A DNA stretch of 64,000 nucleotides from Drosophila persimilis (taxonomy: Eukaryota > Arthropoda > Insecta > Diptera > Drosophilidae): NCBI RefSeq assembly GCF_003286085.1, contig NW_020825331.1, forward strand, positions 372,001 to 436,000, written 5' to 3'. This document shows, piece by piece, positions 43,047 through 56,759 of this stretch; position 1 is the stretch's first letter, and the number at the start of each line of letters is the position of its first letter. The notes beneath the pieces were generated by a model. That model was not told where the DNA came from. It made no database searches and saw nothing but the letters and a program-made list of their open reading frames with translations. Both the position numbers and the translations under genes were made by a program.

Positions 43047-46000
43047 TTTGCTGTCGTTGCCGCTGCTGCTGCTGCTCTGCTGCTCTGCTGCGTTTGTGTT
43101 TGGTTTTTGATTGGATTACTCTCTCCCTCTTTTACTCTCACGCCTGCCCGGTCGGTCCTGTCGGTCGGTCGGTCGGTTGGTCTGCCGCTCTCTTTCGGTG
43201 GCTTCTCTGCTTGTTGTTTCTGCGGTTTTGGTGGTTTTCTCTGTTTTATTTTGTCTGCTTCTTTCTATTTGTCGTGTTTTTGTTGCTTTTGCTTTTGCCT
43301 TTGCCTTTGCCTTTGCTCAGGCATTTGCTTTTGATTTTGTTGTGGGCTTTTGCCTATGTATGTGCTCCTCAACCTGTTGTTGGCCCGTCGTTGCCCACCC
43401 CTCCTCATTTGTGGGTGGGGGCGGGTGGCGTTCGGAAGGGGGAGGGTGCTGGTGCTGGTGCTGGTATTGGCCCTGGCACTGGCCCACCGCTGCGACTGCG
43501 GCTACTACTATTATTATTCTATCTCTTTGGCTTTTAGCGTCTGAGATGCGTTGCAAATAAACGGCGCTTTGGCGCCACGAGGCCCATCGTAGCGCTGGAT
43601 ATTATCATATTTACTTTCCCTAGAATAAGTTTTTGCACTGCTTATCCCATGGATCCCCAATGGAGTAGTACGATCTGAAATGAGGAAATAAGGAAATTTC
43701 GTGGTTAAAAAAAAAGGTGGAACCAAATACTTTTAGATATGGGATCGGGTAGATATTGATAGATAAAAAGTCCTTAAAATACACCTAAAGAAAAAACTCT
43801 GTGAAATATACCTAGTATTGGTTATATTTTTTAAATTTATTTATTTTTATTTATTTATATTTATTTATATTTATTTTTATATATTTTATTTATTTATGGG
43901 TTTTTTATGTATATTTATGATAATTTTTAGTAAATCTTTAGGTATTCAGAATCCAATCTATAGAAAATAGAGAACCATTATATTTTTTTATTTTTTTTAA
44001 TTTAATTTTTTGTACAATGGTTCCTTCTGACATTCCCCGTTCTAAAGCTGAGAAACATCAAAGATCAAAGTACATGGCAGTTCATTCTTGTATAAAAAAA
44101 TAAATGGAAGCAAAGTCTTCATAGCTTTGCTGGTGGAAAACCCCACTTTAAAGCCCATGTATTACGAAAAGGTCAGAGATCAGTAAACCCTAGAAACGAG
44201 ACACAAAAAAAAAAAAAAAAATCTTACTTTTTGGGGGGCGGTTTTTCTGTGTCGTCATGCGATTGAGTGACGAGGAGGTTCATGTGGCAAATGCGACGAG
44301 GCGTGCCTGCTGCTACAGTTTTAAGTTTTCACCGCCCCGCCCCTCTCCGCTCAACTCCTCGCCACCGATTTGATGGTCAATGTCCAGCGGACACACGATC
44401 ATACGCGAGTTATGGCTGAGGCTGTATTTCTTCTTTTTTGTTTTGTTTTTTTTTTTTTTATATGCATTGTAATTAAAGCTGTAAAAGGTTTTTGTTTTTT
44501 TTTTTAAGCTTTGGTGTTTTTTTAGCTCCAGTAAAAAGCGTTTAAAAAGCACTCAACTAACTGTAATCGGACATATGGGGATGATCATAATGATCCCTGA
44601 TATAATGACGATAGACAGAGTTTGTCGTTCCACAGTTTGTTGCCGCCTGCCGCCTGCCGCCTGCCGCCTCACAAAAAAAAAAAAACAAACAAAACGAGAA
44701 AAACTTTCAAGCCCAAAAGAAATGAAAACGAAAAATGAAATAGAAGTAAAAATACAGCAACTTTTAATGTTTTTTTTTTTTTTTTTTTTCTGTTGAAGGC
44801 CAAAACAAACAGATGGGGCAAGGGTTAATACCCCCATTCAGCGGATCGGGGCGTTCCCCCAAATGTCATTGACAGAATGATGATGGGATATCAAACCATC
44901 GTGGAGATGGAAACAGTGACCCCACTGGATAATGATCAGATCATCCTTTAATCGAAATTCTAAAACATTTTCGGTGGCTCTTCGTCGCTTCAAATCCGAT
45001 CCTGTGCTCATGGGTCGACTGCTTGCTGTATCCTTCCATTCAAATTAAAAAAAAAAAAAATAGTCAGCAGAGGTTGGGTAGGGGGAAGCGATTTCTCATT
45101 CCATCTAGAGTCTAGAACGATCTACAAGAGCTTTTCAATCGCATAATTGGTGTAGTGGCACTCTTTTCCCATAGCTCAAATGCTGCCACCCCCTGCTGCT
45201 GCCGTCTGTTGGGTCCATGACCCCATGGTACCCCTGGGAGTTCCATTTAATTGGCCCAGCGATAAGGTCAAAGGCCCTGCGCTGGCCCAGTGAAGGGTCA
45301 AGCGTCCTTGACTTGCCAAAGGATTTACATATGTCTCTCTGCCTTTCCCTCTCCCTCTCTCTCTCTCTCCCTGTCCGTCTTTGTATGATTTCCTGCTAAT
45401 TTAAAGATTTGTTTTTATATATATGGTTTTCTTCATTGCTTTTTACATCTCGTAATTAAACAACGAGAAACCGCACCGCACCGCACGACAGACAGACAAT
45501 AATAATTTCAGAGCTAAGACATATGTAATTACGAGCAACATAGCAACAGATACCGATACAGATACAGATAGAGAGATACAAAGATACTCTATAATTGCCC
45601 CATTCTCCCCCCATTTTTTTTTGTTTTTTTTTTACTGGTAATTGCAATTGTCAAAGTGGTTTCTGCGGCTCTCCACCGCACCACTCACTCACTCGCTCGC
45701 TCAAGTGTGTCACAAGTCATTCAAGGCAATAGATATACGATCGTACTTGGGAGGGGGGGAAGGGAGGGAGGGAGTGGGAGACCAGCAGCACAGATAATCT
45801 TCAAGTAAAACCGAAAAGAAACAGAATGGCAAATCATTAAAAACAGAAAACATGAGTGTTTTAGCCGGCTATCGACTTTTGGCTTCTGGCACAAAAACAA
45901 CATCATATAACGACCTATATATCAGAGTAATCAGCAAATGGAAACGCGATAGACGATTGAAGGTTGAGCGAGGCAGCTACCCAGCAACCAGCAACCAGAA

Positions 46001-47442
46001 CCAGAACCCACCGGCAGCGTGTTCTAAATTCCGTGTCATGCACACGACATGCATTTTGGACATTATTTTTTGCAGTCGATCATCAATATGCAACGACGGA
46101 TGTTTGTACGGATTTTTCATGCATACGACATGCATGTTGTGGGCTTTTCATTTTACTCAAATTTTCTTAAGCAAAAATAAAAACAATTTAGGTTCTTCCA
46201 CACATCGACAGGCATGGAAATTGATTGTTTTTCCGCCTAATAAAATATGATATCACGGACAAACAAAACAAACAGAGGAATCAGTTGCTCAGTCTTTTTC
46301 TTTTTTCTTTTTTTCTATTTATTTATTGACGACTTTACTTAACAGCTTTTCTAGTGTTTTTTTTGTTTTTGTTGTTGCCCTTTCGGTCTTTCTTTTGCCG
46401 TGCTTTCGTTGATAACACAATTATATTGATTGTTTTGCACTACTCGTTGCGCGAGTGGGAGAAACGAGAGAGAATCTTCCGCACTACAAGATACCTAGAA
46501 TATCTACAAGATGTGATATATCCAGCCCAACAACGAGTATGGGATCATAATGATTTTTAAAAAACAATGTCATAGATCTATCGTATAAAACTCCTAGAAA
46601 CACTCCATTTGAAAATTGCAATCAAAATTTAAACTAAATATTCGGGTTTAAAATACAAATATGTATATGGAAATTAAAAAGAATTCCCTTTGATTTAAAT
46701 ATAAAGGCATTAAAAAGTTTTGTTTAGTAAACTCATATATTTAATCTAAATATAAAACACTTCAAAATATATATAAAAAAATACTACATTTGTTTGAGAA
46801 ATAATGAAATTAAATATGAAAAATATGTAATTTAAATATGAAAATTATCAAAAATAATATATAAATAATATGAGAAATATTTCATTTAAAAATCAGCAAA
46901 TTTTCAATGGAGTGATTTCAAGATCCACCTCACTCGCTCTTGAAAAATACAGGGTATATAAAATAAAGAAAAAGAAAAAAACAAAACACGAAACAAAGAA
47001 AAAGAAGAAAACGAAAACCGTATCGTCCGTCGTATCGCCCGTATGGCATGGAAGATTGAAGCAGAGGACCAGCAGTGGAGAGCGAATGAAGGTAGAACAG
47101 GCGTGTAATGAGCAAACGAACGGTAAAAGTACAGAACGGCCCAGCAGTAGAGAAGGGAAGAGGAGCAGAGAGAGAGAGAGAGAGATCCGCAGAATTACAT
47201 CAATCAAAGTTGTTTTCTTTTGTTTCGGGGGGCGTCACAGAAACAACAATCCGAAACCAAAACGAGATTAAATGAGAATTAAGTAGAAAAAAAGACGGCT
47301 GATAGAAAATAAAAACAGCCTATTAATCGGGTGGTGGGGGGTGTTTGGGGATGTGTTGGCTAATGGAAATAAGAATAATCGCTGGATCAGGGCCATGGAT
47401 CAATCAGATTGCAGTTGCCTCACCCCCCGCCTCCCTCTCCCT

Positions 47443-47474
<32 letters not shown>

Positions 47475-49610
47475 CTGTACTGCCCTTTAGTTCTGCCTCT
47501 CGTTGCAGTTATCTCTTTTGAGTTAAGAGAGAAGTAGGAGTCCAAAATCACGCAAGAACAAAGCTCAAAATGCATTCAAAGCTGAGAAAAAAGTGGTCGG
47601 TAACAGAGTTGACAAAATGCAACCTTGCTTTGGTCCTTTTCTGCACGACAGGTCTCCTCTCTGCTCTTTACTGCTGTGAATGAAACATGCGACGTCCACT
47701 TTAAAGGGTACTGGATGTCACGACGATTTTATCCATTTATTGTTGTATTTTTTTTAGTTTAAGCTACTTTTGTTGAGTTTTTTTTTATGTGTGCGGTATT
47801 TTTTGATTATTTTCGGTATTTATTCTAATTTTGTATTATTATTTTTTCTTCAATTTTTTACTTTTCATTTAATTTAATTTTTTTTAATATGTGTTATTTA
47901 ATATATATTTTTTTTAATAGTTGTTATTGTATATATTTTTTTTATTTTAATATTTGTTATTTTATATATATTTTTTGTATATTTTACTTCTTTTATATTA
48001 TTGATTATTTTTTGTATTTTTTAAATTTTTAATTGTTGTGTTTAATTTGTATAATTTTGACTTTATATTTTTTCAAAAAAATTTGTTTATAAATATTTTT
48101 TAATATTTTTATGTTTTTTTTTTAGTAAAATCGATATTTTTTATATATTATTTTTTTTTAATATATGTTATATATATATTTTTTTTTTTTTTTTATTCTT
48201 TTATATTATTGATTATTTTTCTACTTTTTTTATTTTTAATTGTTGTTTTTAGTTGTATAATTTTTAATTTGTATTTGTATATATTTTAAATCCATCCAAA
48301 ATTGTAAAGATATTTGAGAATCGTCTACGCAGAATCATCAAAAATCCTCTCTAGCAGATGCAAAAAATGGTTGACCCTATTTTCTCCATCTTCCAGTGTG
48401 GCTTAGCAGCTAACTATCCATTCCATTTCCTTTCGTTTGTTCCCTTTTTGAGTTCGATTCAAGCAGGAAAGGGGAAATGACAATTTATGTTCCAAGAAAT
48501 TCCAGTTGAATTCGATAAGATTAGAACAAAAGATCTTTTGTATCAGCATGGGGGGAATTCGAGTGGGGGATTATTGTGGGGAAGAGCCACTCCTGTTCTA
48601 ATCAGAATCGTATATCAATCGAATGGAACGCCACCGTAATTATCAGAAGGGTAAACGTAATTTTCCATAGCCAGAGAAGATATAGGCGCAGTCCCTCTTT
48701 TTTCAGAATCTATTTAAGAACGTAAAATACTTGCTAAAAGGATTTCCAGGAGAGAATCGCAGTACTATACCATCCATAAAGGGTGGAGGGCGGAGGGTAG
48801 AGGGTATTGCGGTAACACTCCCTTCTCTTGTTCCACCTTTCATTCTGGTGTTCTCCTATCTATCGTACCTATCTATCCGTATCTCTCCCTGTTGTCATTA
48901 CAATTTCATTTGAAGAGATAGCCCCACGCCATATCCCCCCTGCCCTCCGCAGTGGTTCCATATCTGGGGGACACTAGCAAACAAATAGACGGCGGAAAAC
49001 GAGGGCTAGACGACACCTCTTTTATATATGATACGATACGATACGATTTGATATGGGGGCTGGCTTTTGTTGTACCAGAATCTGTATCAGAATCGATAAC
49101 AAAAAAAAAAAAAAAAAACAGTCGAGCAAAAATCAAGAAAGACACACGCATCGGGGGCATTGCGATTTGTACGTGCAATTACAGATACATTTATATATAT
49201 GTATGTATATCTGTATGTATTACAGTTATGCCTAGACTTAATTTTTATTCTTGATTTCTTTGTCGATCGAAATTCGCAGAATGAAGGTCGATAAAAAAAA
49301 ATATAAAATATACTCGTACAAGTAGGAACATAAAGCCGACACAAGAAGAAACAAAAGTACAATGCAAAGAGCGATATCAACGCGATAAATCACTCATATA
49401 CGGGAAGTCTGTCTATATACAGATGTACGCATATGAATCAGTCGGGGGAGCTCTGATTAACGGACAGGCGATCTAGAGGTGGAGATCAACAAAGGCGAGC
49501 AAGGATCCACTGAGAGAGAGCGCCTCTCTAAAAGCAGGCACTGGGAGAGGGCAAGAGAAATGGTGGGATGGGATAGGATGGTATAGGGACGGTGCCTCGT
49601 GTCCAAATTC
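43047..49610. other. 5' UTR or upstream region of RhoGAP19D
   Basis: The first few hundred bases probably include 5' UTR, purine-rich in transcript sense with TCGG repeats at about 43158-43176. Beyond that are T/A-rich low-complexity tracts (43765-44040, 46560-46900, 47740-48300), CT runs (about 45346-45370, 47430-47475) and a GA run (47167-47185). I cannot place the transcription start. Confidence 0.5.
47740..48300. repeat. T-rich tract of TATTTTTT words
   Basis: About 560 bp, overwhelmingly A+T with T strongly over A on the plus strand, built of TTTTATTTT and ATATATTTTTTT variants. Confidence 0.75.
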
Positions 49611-49872
49611 CACTGCTTTACGGGTGAAACAACTGCTTAAACCTCGTAACCTCTGTAAAAAAAAAAAAAACCATGCTTGGCCGGCCAATGAACGGATTTA
49701 AATGCAAAAGTACTGCTTTCTGACAATAAAAACACTGCTTGGATCAGTGTGGGAACTGCTTAATATATTAAACCACTGCTACCCATGGGAATGAACAGCT
49801 TTCAAGGCAGATGAACTGCTTTCTTGATCAAATCCACTTCTTTAAAGGTTTAAATACTTCTCTGCACTGCTT
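49611..49872 (+). repeat. ACTGCTT motif cluster
   Basis: ACTGCTT occurs seven times in 262 bp (49612, 49632, 49712, 49734, 49755, 49815, 49866), three of them as CACTGCTT, all in plus orientation and unevenly spaced. The bases between the motifs are not alike, so it is not a tandem repeat. Confidence 0.75.
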
Positions 49873-51768
49873 GCTGAAAGGCAGAATAGCTAGAAAATGC
49901 TTCAGTGACTAGTGGAAGTGAGCGAGAAGGTGGGTGGAAACAAAGGGCGTGGTGGAGGAAGGGGCTGTCACACCTCTAGTTCAAGTTTCAAGTGTAAGAA
50001 GTCGAGAGACCCCCCCGGCCCCATCAGTTGCACCCATCCAGAGGTTATCTAAAGAATTTTCTCGCACCTCCACAGCCCCAACACCCACCCGCCCGCCCCC
50101 TGCCACCATCCAACCGTCGATCTGTCGATCCGTCTGTCCATCAAATGCGATAGAATCCATCAAAACAATCAAAGAAATACGAGTGCACGCGAGTGCGCGC
50201 GAATGTGTAAAGAGAATATGTGGAAAATATTGCGGCAAACACACAAACATCAAAGAGCAATTGCCGATTCTCCATATACATATGTATATATACATATGTA
50301 CCCATCTATGTATGTGCACCCATTCGCCGTCCATTCATTCATTTATATACACGATGTATATATTACCGAACCCATGCCTCTCTCCTCTCTGGCAGGGATG
50401 GACTCCTGCTTCACTGCTTCACTGCTCCACTGCTTCATGTGGCATTCAACTTGTTGCCAAGTGTCGTCGGGCAGCCCCACTCCCCACGGAACGGCACACT
50501 CTCTGCCACCCATTCCCATTCCCCTTCGAAAAGGCTATGTACACACACAATTTTCGATACACTATAGCCATGCCAGACCGAGGGACGCTGCTGCATTACG
50601 CGTGCCATCACCAAGGGGTCTTTGGAGTACAGCAGTACTGGTTATTCTCGAGAGTCTCCTCCTTTACAGGATTGCTGCCCGTTTGGATATAATTCCAATT
50701 GATCTATTCCTGTCTTCTCTCTTTTTGATTATCATTTCCTTCATTCAGATTCGTTACAGTATATCCCCCGGCCTTTCCCTTCTCTCTGATTCAGGGAGGG
50801 TATCCCCGAGTCGCATCCACTGTCTCGAAGGTTTTCCTACTCGTGTTTTTTGTGTTTTATTTCGTTAGTATTACGTTTATTTTCGAATTTTGTTTATTTA
50901 ATGTTTCTTTCTCTTTTTTTTTCTTGTTCTTCTTTTGGCGTCGTCGCTGCCGTCGATCGTTTGTTTGTTTGTGTTTTCTGAGTTTTTATGTATTTTTTTT
51001 CGTTCCATGGTCCCTGTACCTGTCCCACAATCATCTATCCCCTTTTTCAGCAGGAAGGCAACGGCAGAGAGAGACAAGAGAGTGAGCGCCTTAAAAATCT
51101 CTCATTTTCCGACATCCAAACGCCACAAATCAATAAATGAAGTGGAAAATAGAAACAAAGGCAAGAAGGTGCCTCCCTTTCTTGGAGAACCGATGACTGC
51201 GATACCCTCGATAGGAATAGGAAGTCAGTTTTGCCTTGAAGGATCTAAGGTGGTGATGGTGATGGTGCTGGTTCAAGGAGATGGGAGAAGCCCCAGGAGA
51301 GATAGCGCCGGCGGCGACGGTGGCTGGCAGAGATAATGGCCAGAGGAGAAAGAGAGATAGCAACCGCTACCTTGACCTCATTCGACGACCTTTTTTCCCC
51401 GTAGCTGCTACTTTCGTTTCGGCTGTTGCTGCTGCTGCTGCGTGTTGGGCAGCAGCGAAGCAGTGCAGGGAGGAGCACTGCTTGCGTGCAAAGCTTCTTT
51501 CTTACAGTTACTCTCCCACCCTCCCTCAATGGCCTTGCGATTGTCTTTCTGTGTCTGTGTGCGGGTGGAATTCGTAATCGGTTTCGTATTATATCATTCA
51601 TCAAATGCCGTTGCCGCCAAAACGAAAGCAACAAAAACAAAACAAACAAAAAAACACACACAGAATGAGAGCGAGAACGGGTAAAGAGAGCCGTGCAGAA
51701 AGCCCAGAAAGCCCAGTGGGACTGAGAGGAGAGCGGACAGCTAAGAAATCATCAAAAGGAATATCAGC
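49873..51768. other. Upstream region, no gene seen
   Basis: Non-coding by codon use. It includes the run at 50405-50440, where CACTGCTT occurs at 50412 and 50428, a GGTGATGGTGATGGT run near 51250, and a close inverted pair AAGCAGTG/CACTGCTT at about 51458-51484. Confidence 0.5.
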
Positions 51769-52363
51769 AAGCAGTGGATTTGTCTGTGTCGGGTCAGAAA
51801 GTATAATCAAGCAGTGCAATTAGCTTTGGCAGCAGCATCACAAATTGGGCGACTTAGAAGGCGAAAGCAGTGCCATCAAATGCAACAGAAGCATGCCGTA
51901 TGATCAGCAAGCAGTGGAGCAGATGCTAAAGAATGCCGGAGAAGCAGGTAGAATGTAAACCTCAGCCAGCAGTACAGAGTAGAAAAAACAGTCAATTATA
52001 AGCAATCGGTAAAATTTAGAAGAAAGCAGTGCAATATGCTCAGCTAACGGCGCAGCAAAGCCACAAGCAAGCAGTGTGAAGTGTGACACAAATGTCTGTG
52101 AAGAAGCCTCGGGAACCAAAGTAGTGCAATTCACATAAACCAGGTGAATAAATAAATGCAAGCAGTGCAAACAAAATTTGTTTTGGTCAACAGAAACTGT
52201 AATTCAATCATTAGAGTGTAAAAGTGGAATGCAATCCTCATCCGAGGGAAGCAAACGGAAAGCAAGCAGTGCATTCAAATTGATGGAAAGCAGTGCATCA
52301 ACAGTTTTGTTGCAAAAAGGCATTCAAGCAACACAAAAATGATCAGCATTCATTCAAGCAGTG
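51769..52363 (-). repeat. AAGCAGTG motif cluster (CACTGCTT in minus orientation)
   Basis: Ten exact AAGCAGTG octamers in 595 bp: 51769, 51809, 51865, 51909, 52024, 52069, 52160, 52264, 52288 and 52356. Near variants such as AAGTAGTG and CAGCAGTA are also present. All have one orientation, opposite to the cluster at 49611-49872. Intervening sequence is unrelated between copies. Confidence 0.8.
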
Positions 52364-54519
52364 CAATGAGTAGTTCTGAAACAATCCAAAATGCAGAAAA
52401 GTTCAAGAACTCCCCTCACACCCATGTCTCACCCCTCTCCTCAACCCACCGACAAACCATCAAAAACAAATAACGGAACACAAATAAAAACACACACAGA
52501 ACGCAACACAACGCAACGCCAGCGAAAAACAGTTCAAGGAAAACACAGAAAAACATGACAGAAAAACAACAACAACAAAAAAAGGCATAGAAGAGCATAA
52601 CAAAAATTATTTTAAAACAAAAACAAGAAAACGGAATGCAAGAAGGATTCGCGCCATGGATTAACAGAGAAATTTGAGAGAAGGGAACGGCAGGAGACGG
52701 ATTCGCTCTCCACTGGCGAAAGGTCTGTTTCCGGTTAAAAATCTTCCAAAGAATGGAATACCCTCTTATCGTATTGGTTTTTTTTTTTTGTCACGATCGA
52801 AGCCTGCTAATTGATCAGAGACATGTATTATTTCAGAGTTTTTATTTATATGTATAAGAAAAACACGTAGTTACTACTCGTCTGTGCATACAGATACATA
52901 TGTACATATATTATATTTTTTTCCACTTTGGCAAGCATTTTACATGAATTATTCGTGCATGATTAATGGATGGATTGGCTTGTTTTCGCGCATTTCTGTA
53001 TATCTGTGCGATTTGCTGTCTGCTTTTGGCCTGTGCGGGGCCTGTGACAAATGTAATTTAAGTGTAAAACCCCCACGTACCCCCCACACCCCAACGAGTC
53101 GTCTTTAATGACGCCAGAATTTGAGAATGAGAGAAACATTTTGGGGCGAGATTTGTGGCGTGATTATGTCATTGAGGATTATCGAAATGAAATGAGATAA
53201 AAGCAAAAAAAAAATATGTACAGGGCATAGAAGACAGAAGATTGATTTAAAAGGATCTATGGCAGAGTTCTTTTGGTGGAGACAACCCCAATTGTACCTC
53301 CACTTCCCCATCTCTCCTCCTCCTTCCGCTGTTCACTCTCTCTTAGGTCAATTGATTGCTTTTCCTGCTGCCCCATCTCTCTCCTTCTCCGTCTCTTTTG
53401 CACTTTCTCTATGACCAGATGCCGCTGATAAAAACCAGAACAAGGCAAAGAATGACAGAGAGAACGATAGCCCAAAAACGGAATAAACAAAAACCAAATA
53501 AAAAATAAATAGATAAAAATACAACAACAGAATGGAAGAAAATGTTTAGTAAAACAAGGAAATAGAAAAAGAGGATGAGCATTAGGGGGAGGAGGTGGCA
53601 GAAGAAGGAGGTTGAAAAGTCTACAGTTAGAGGGAGAGAAAGAAAGGAAGGGGAAGAGGAAGAAGGCGGCCCAAGGCCTTTGCAGACAGAAGACAGAAGG
53701 TGGGTGTGGCAGACTCTCATGCCCTCCCTAGTGCTATATATTTTGCCGCGAAAACAGACTACATGTCGTGTGCATGACAAGGGCACATTGGCCCGATAAG
53801 ATTTGTAGATCCAACCTTTAATCCAACAGTGAAACAGGAGGCATACCTCCTGCCTGCTCCCGCCTCCTCCCGCCTTCCTCCACCACACAACCAACAAGCC
53901 AAGGCCCTGTCCCAAAATCGAGAGAACAAACCGCAACAGCAGCAAACAGAGAAAGAACGAGTGAAGGGGAGAGGGGGAGATATGCAAATCGACCAACAAC
54001 CGACCTGCCCCACACTGTGTTGCATCATCACACTGTTGCCCACCCACCAGCTCTGCCTCCCTCTCTCCCTCCCCCAACCCTTTTCGCAATTATTCAGAGG
54101 CCTTTGACCAATTTATTCGAGAGCACATCCAATTCAAAACAACAACGAACAAAACAAAGAACACACAGACAACAACAGAGAGGATGATCGAAGCCTCGGA
54201 TACCCCCTCAAAGAAAAGGCAAGGAATCTGCCTCTGTCTGGGCCGCAGGGTATCATGTGCGTCTGCCCCTCGTTCGGACTCTTGCGATTCTCTCTGCAGT
54301 CCCCTCTCGGTAAAGTTCAATTGGTTGTGAACTCTCAAGCCAAGCGACATACCCCTCACGTTTGAGGGTTCAAGGGTGTTCGGACAGATCGAATATGCTA
54401 AATGGTCGCCAGAGTTTCGAATTAGTGGAGATTCTGTTTAGGTAAATCTGCCCGTTAAGGTTTCAATCGAATATCATTAAAATCGGAGGAATTTTTAGCA
54501 GCCAGAATATCGAAGAAAA
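52364..54519. other. Upstream region, no gene seen
   Basis: Mixed A-rich and purine-rich non-coding DNA (AACAACAAC runs at about 52566-52580, purine tract 53575-53700). ORFs here have no protein-like composition. Confidence 0.5.
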
Positions 54520-55300
54520 CCTGTAGGAAATCGCAGTCTTATGTTCTTCTTGGATTCTTCGATTTTTAACTTATTTCTGAATAGTTTTTCCGTGTTTTTG
54601 CTATCAAAAAACATCTGTAATTTGTAGTCTTTCAGTAGTTTTTAGCTTATTGTTGGACATTGATTTGATCTGGTATATTTGGCTAGTATTTTTTAATTTC
54701 CTGTTCATTTTCTAACATTTTGTCTATCATTTAATGTAATTTGGTGTATTGATATTTCTAGCATTTTTTTGATTATTTTTTTTTTGTGTTTTTTTCGGAA
54801 ACTTGTATGGTATTTTTTGAATGAATTTCTGTAACCTTTTCTTATATTGTTTGTTTCTAAAATTTGTTTTCTTGTGCAAACAAACAATCCAAAAACATTG
54901 TTTCTGGGATTTTTCGAAATTTTTAATCCGGTATTTTTTCTAAATACATATCTGGTTTTTTTCTATATACCAATCTGGTATTTCTTCAAAAGAAAATTCC
55001 GTTGTTTTTTAAATAAAGATCTAGTATTTTTCTAAAAAAAAAAATAAAAAAAATAAAAAAAATAACGGGTATTTTTTAAAATAAAAATCTGCTATTTCTT
55101 CAAAAGAAAATTCTAATCTGTATACATTTTTCTTTTTACAAATCTGATATTTTTTCTAAATACAAATCTGTTATTTTTCTAAATAAAAATCTGGTATTTT
55201 TCTAATACAATCCAAATACAAATAGTTTTTTTTTTTCTAAATACAAATTGGGTATTTTTTCCAAATTTCTGGTATTTTTCGAAGAATTTTCTAGTTCTTT
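54520..55300 (+). repeat. Degenerate array of AATCTGGTATTTTTCTAAATAC
   Basis: T-rich on the plus strand. From about 54920 to 55270 a unit of roughly 24-30 bp, CTGGTATTTTTC followed by TAAATACAAAT, recurs about ten times with substitutions and length changes. Confidence 0.75.
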
Positions 55301-56759
55301 TTCGATGATCCTCTGGCCATAAGTATCTGGGAATTTCTCGCTATTAAGCAAAGTCCTACCTATCTATCTACTTAAGTATTCCATATTCCATATTCCATAT
55401 TCCACATTCCACATTCCACAAATGTTCCCCTAATTTTGCGCGTTCCCCGCCCCGCCCCAAAAGTTCTCTTCACTTGTTTTTGGTGGTTTCTAAAGTGTTT
55501 CCCTCTTCATTTTTCCCATTACTTTTGTTGATCATTTTTTGTGTTACGTTGTTTTGTTACGTGACTCGATTTGCATGTTGCAACACAATGATGCATTGTG
55601 GATGGACCTGCCTCTGCCACTTGCCCCTGCCTCTAGCGGCGTCGCCTCTGTGCTGCCTAATAAAGTTTTCAATTTCAAATTATGAATAAAAAAAAAAACG
55701 TCCACAGGGGGAAAAAACAAAACAAAAACACAAATTACTTCATAAATTGCAAAGTCACTCTGCGGGCGGGGCGGGTAGTGGCGTGGCATGCAACAGAAAA
55801 CTCAATTACGAGAGGAAGGAGGAGGCGAAGGAGAAGGAGGAGGTGCGCTTCCAATGCACTTGCAGGGGGGGTTCCCTTTCGTTTCGTGGCTTTTCCTTTG
55901 TTTGTGGCCAAGTTTTGTGAGGCCCTGAAAATACGGGCCGGTTGAAAGGGTTCCCAGTGGTCACGGCGAAGGCAGGAGGAGAATGAAACATGACTTGAAC
56001 TTTTCCAAAAGGGAAATTGCTATATTAACCAGCCGAAAATCCCAGTAAAAAAAAAAAAAAAAATGAACACCATCCATTGGGCATTCGATTGCACATAGAA
56101 GATACGTATTGCGGTAAATCCCAGAGGAAAGTCCTTACCTTTGGTGGAAAGCACTGTCTTTGAAGCAAACTTCGGGCATCTGTATCCGTATCTGGGGAGT
56201 TCCGCTGGGGAGCTGCAAGGAGAAGCCGACGAAAACAATTTCATAAATTGAAGGTTTTTTCATTTAATTAAAATACAGCTGTATATCGATGTATCGCTCC
56301 GCTCCCTTTTGTGGGCAATCCTGGGATTATACCCCCACATATCATTATCGTATCAGTTACAGAGACCCGAAGACCCCCGATAATCCACATTTATCTTTGG
56401 CTTCCACTTTGACAACTTTGATGGATGGTGGGATGGATGAGTGGATGGATTGCGACTCCCCGGGCGCTTAGGGGCAAGGAGAGACAGAGGGAGATAGAGC
56501 CAGCATTCATCTTGGGGTTGCTGGCATTTCAGGGGTTGATTTTGTAGCTAATAATCGTGATTCGTTTTGGGTCTTTATTCAATTATCATGAGAGTCAGAT
56601 CTCGTTGGAGTACGAAAATCGTATGTGAGGGTCTTATTGTCCAGATATTCGGATTTTGGTATATAAATAAAGGGAGATCCATCCATCCATCCATTTCCAA
56701 GATGGTTTTTAATGCATGCTAGAGAAATTGCTGAGAGACTTTATTTCCTATAAGAAGGA
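55301..56759. other. Upstream region with one exon-like segment
   Basis: Includes a short tandem CATATTCCATATTCC run (about 55380-55420), a poly(A) stretch and the exon-like segment at 56139-56212. No recognised gene. Confidence 0.5.
56139..56212 (-). other. Exon-like segment, candidate 5' exon
   Basis: 74 nt between a pyrimidine-preceded acceptor (CTTCTCCTTGCAG) and a strong donor (CAAAG/GTAAGG). It is free of stops in the frame LPSGTPQIRIQMPEVCFKDS. An ATG inside begins MPEVCFKDSAFHQ. It could be a 5' exon of RhoGAP19D or of an unknown minus-strand transcript; no domain is recognisable. Confidence 0.25.

Noticed and set aside
45852-46250. 132-codon plus-strand ORF with a repeated CATGCAYACGACATGCAT element
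   Set aside because: Composition is that of translated AT-rich non-coding DNA; the repeat is short and no splice or promoter context fits.
53409-54089. 226-codon minus-strand ORF
   Set aside because: It is a pyrimidine-rich translation full of Leu, Phe and Ser runs with no domain and no neighbouring gene signals.
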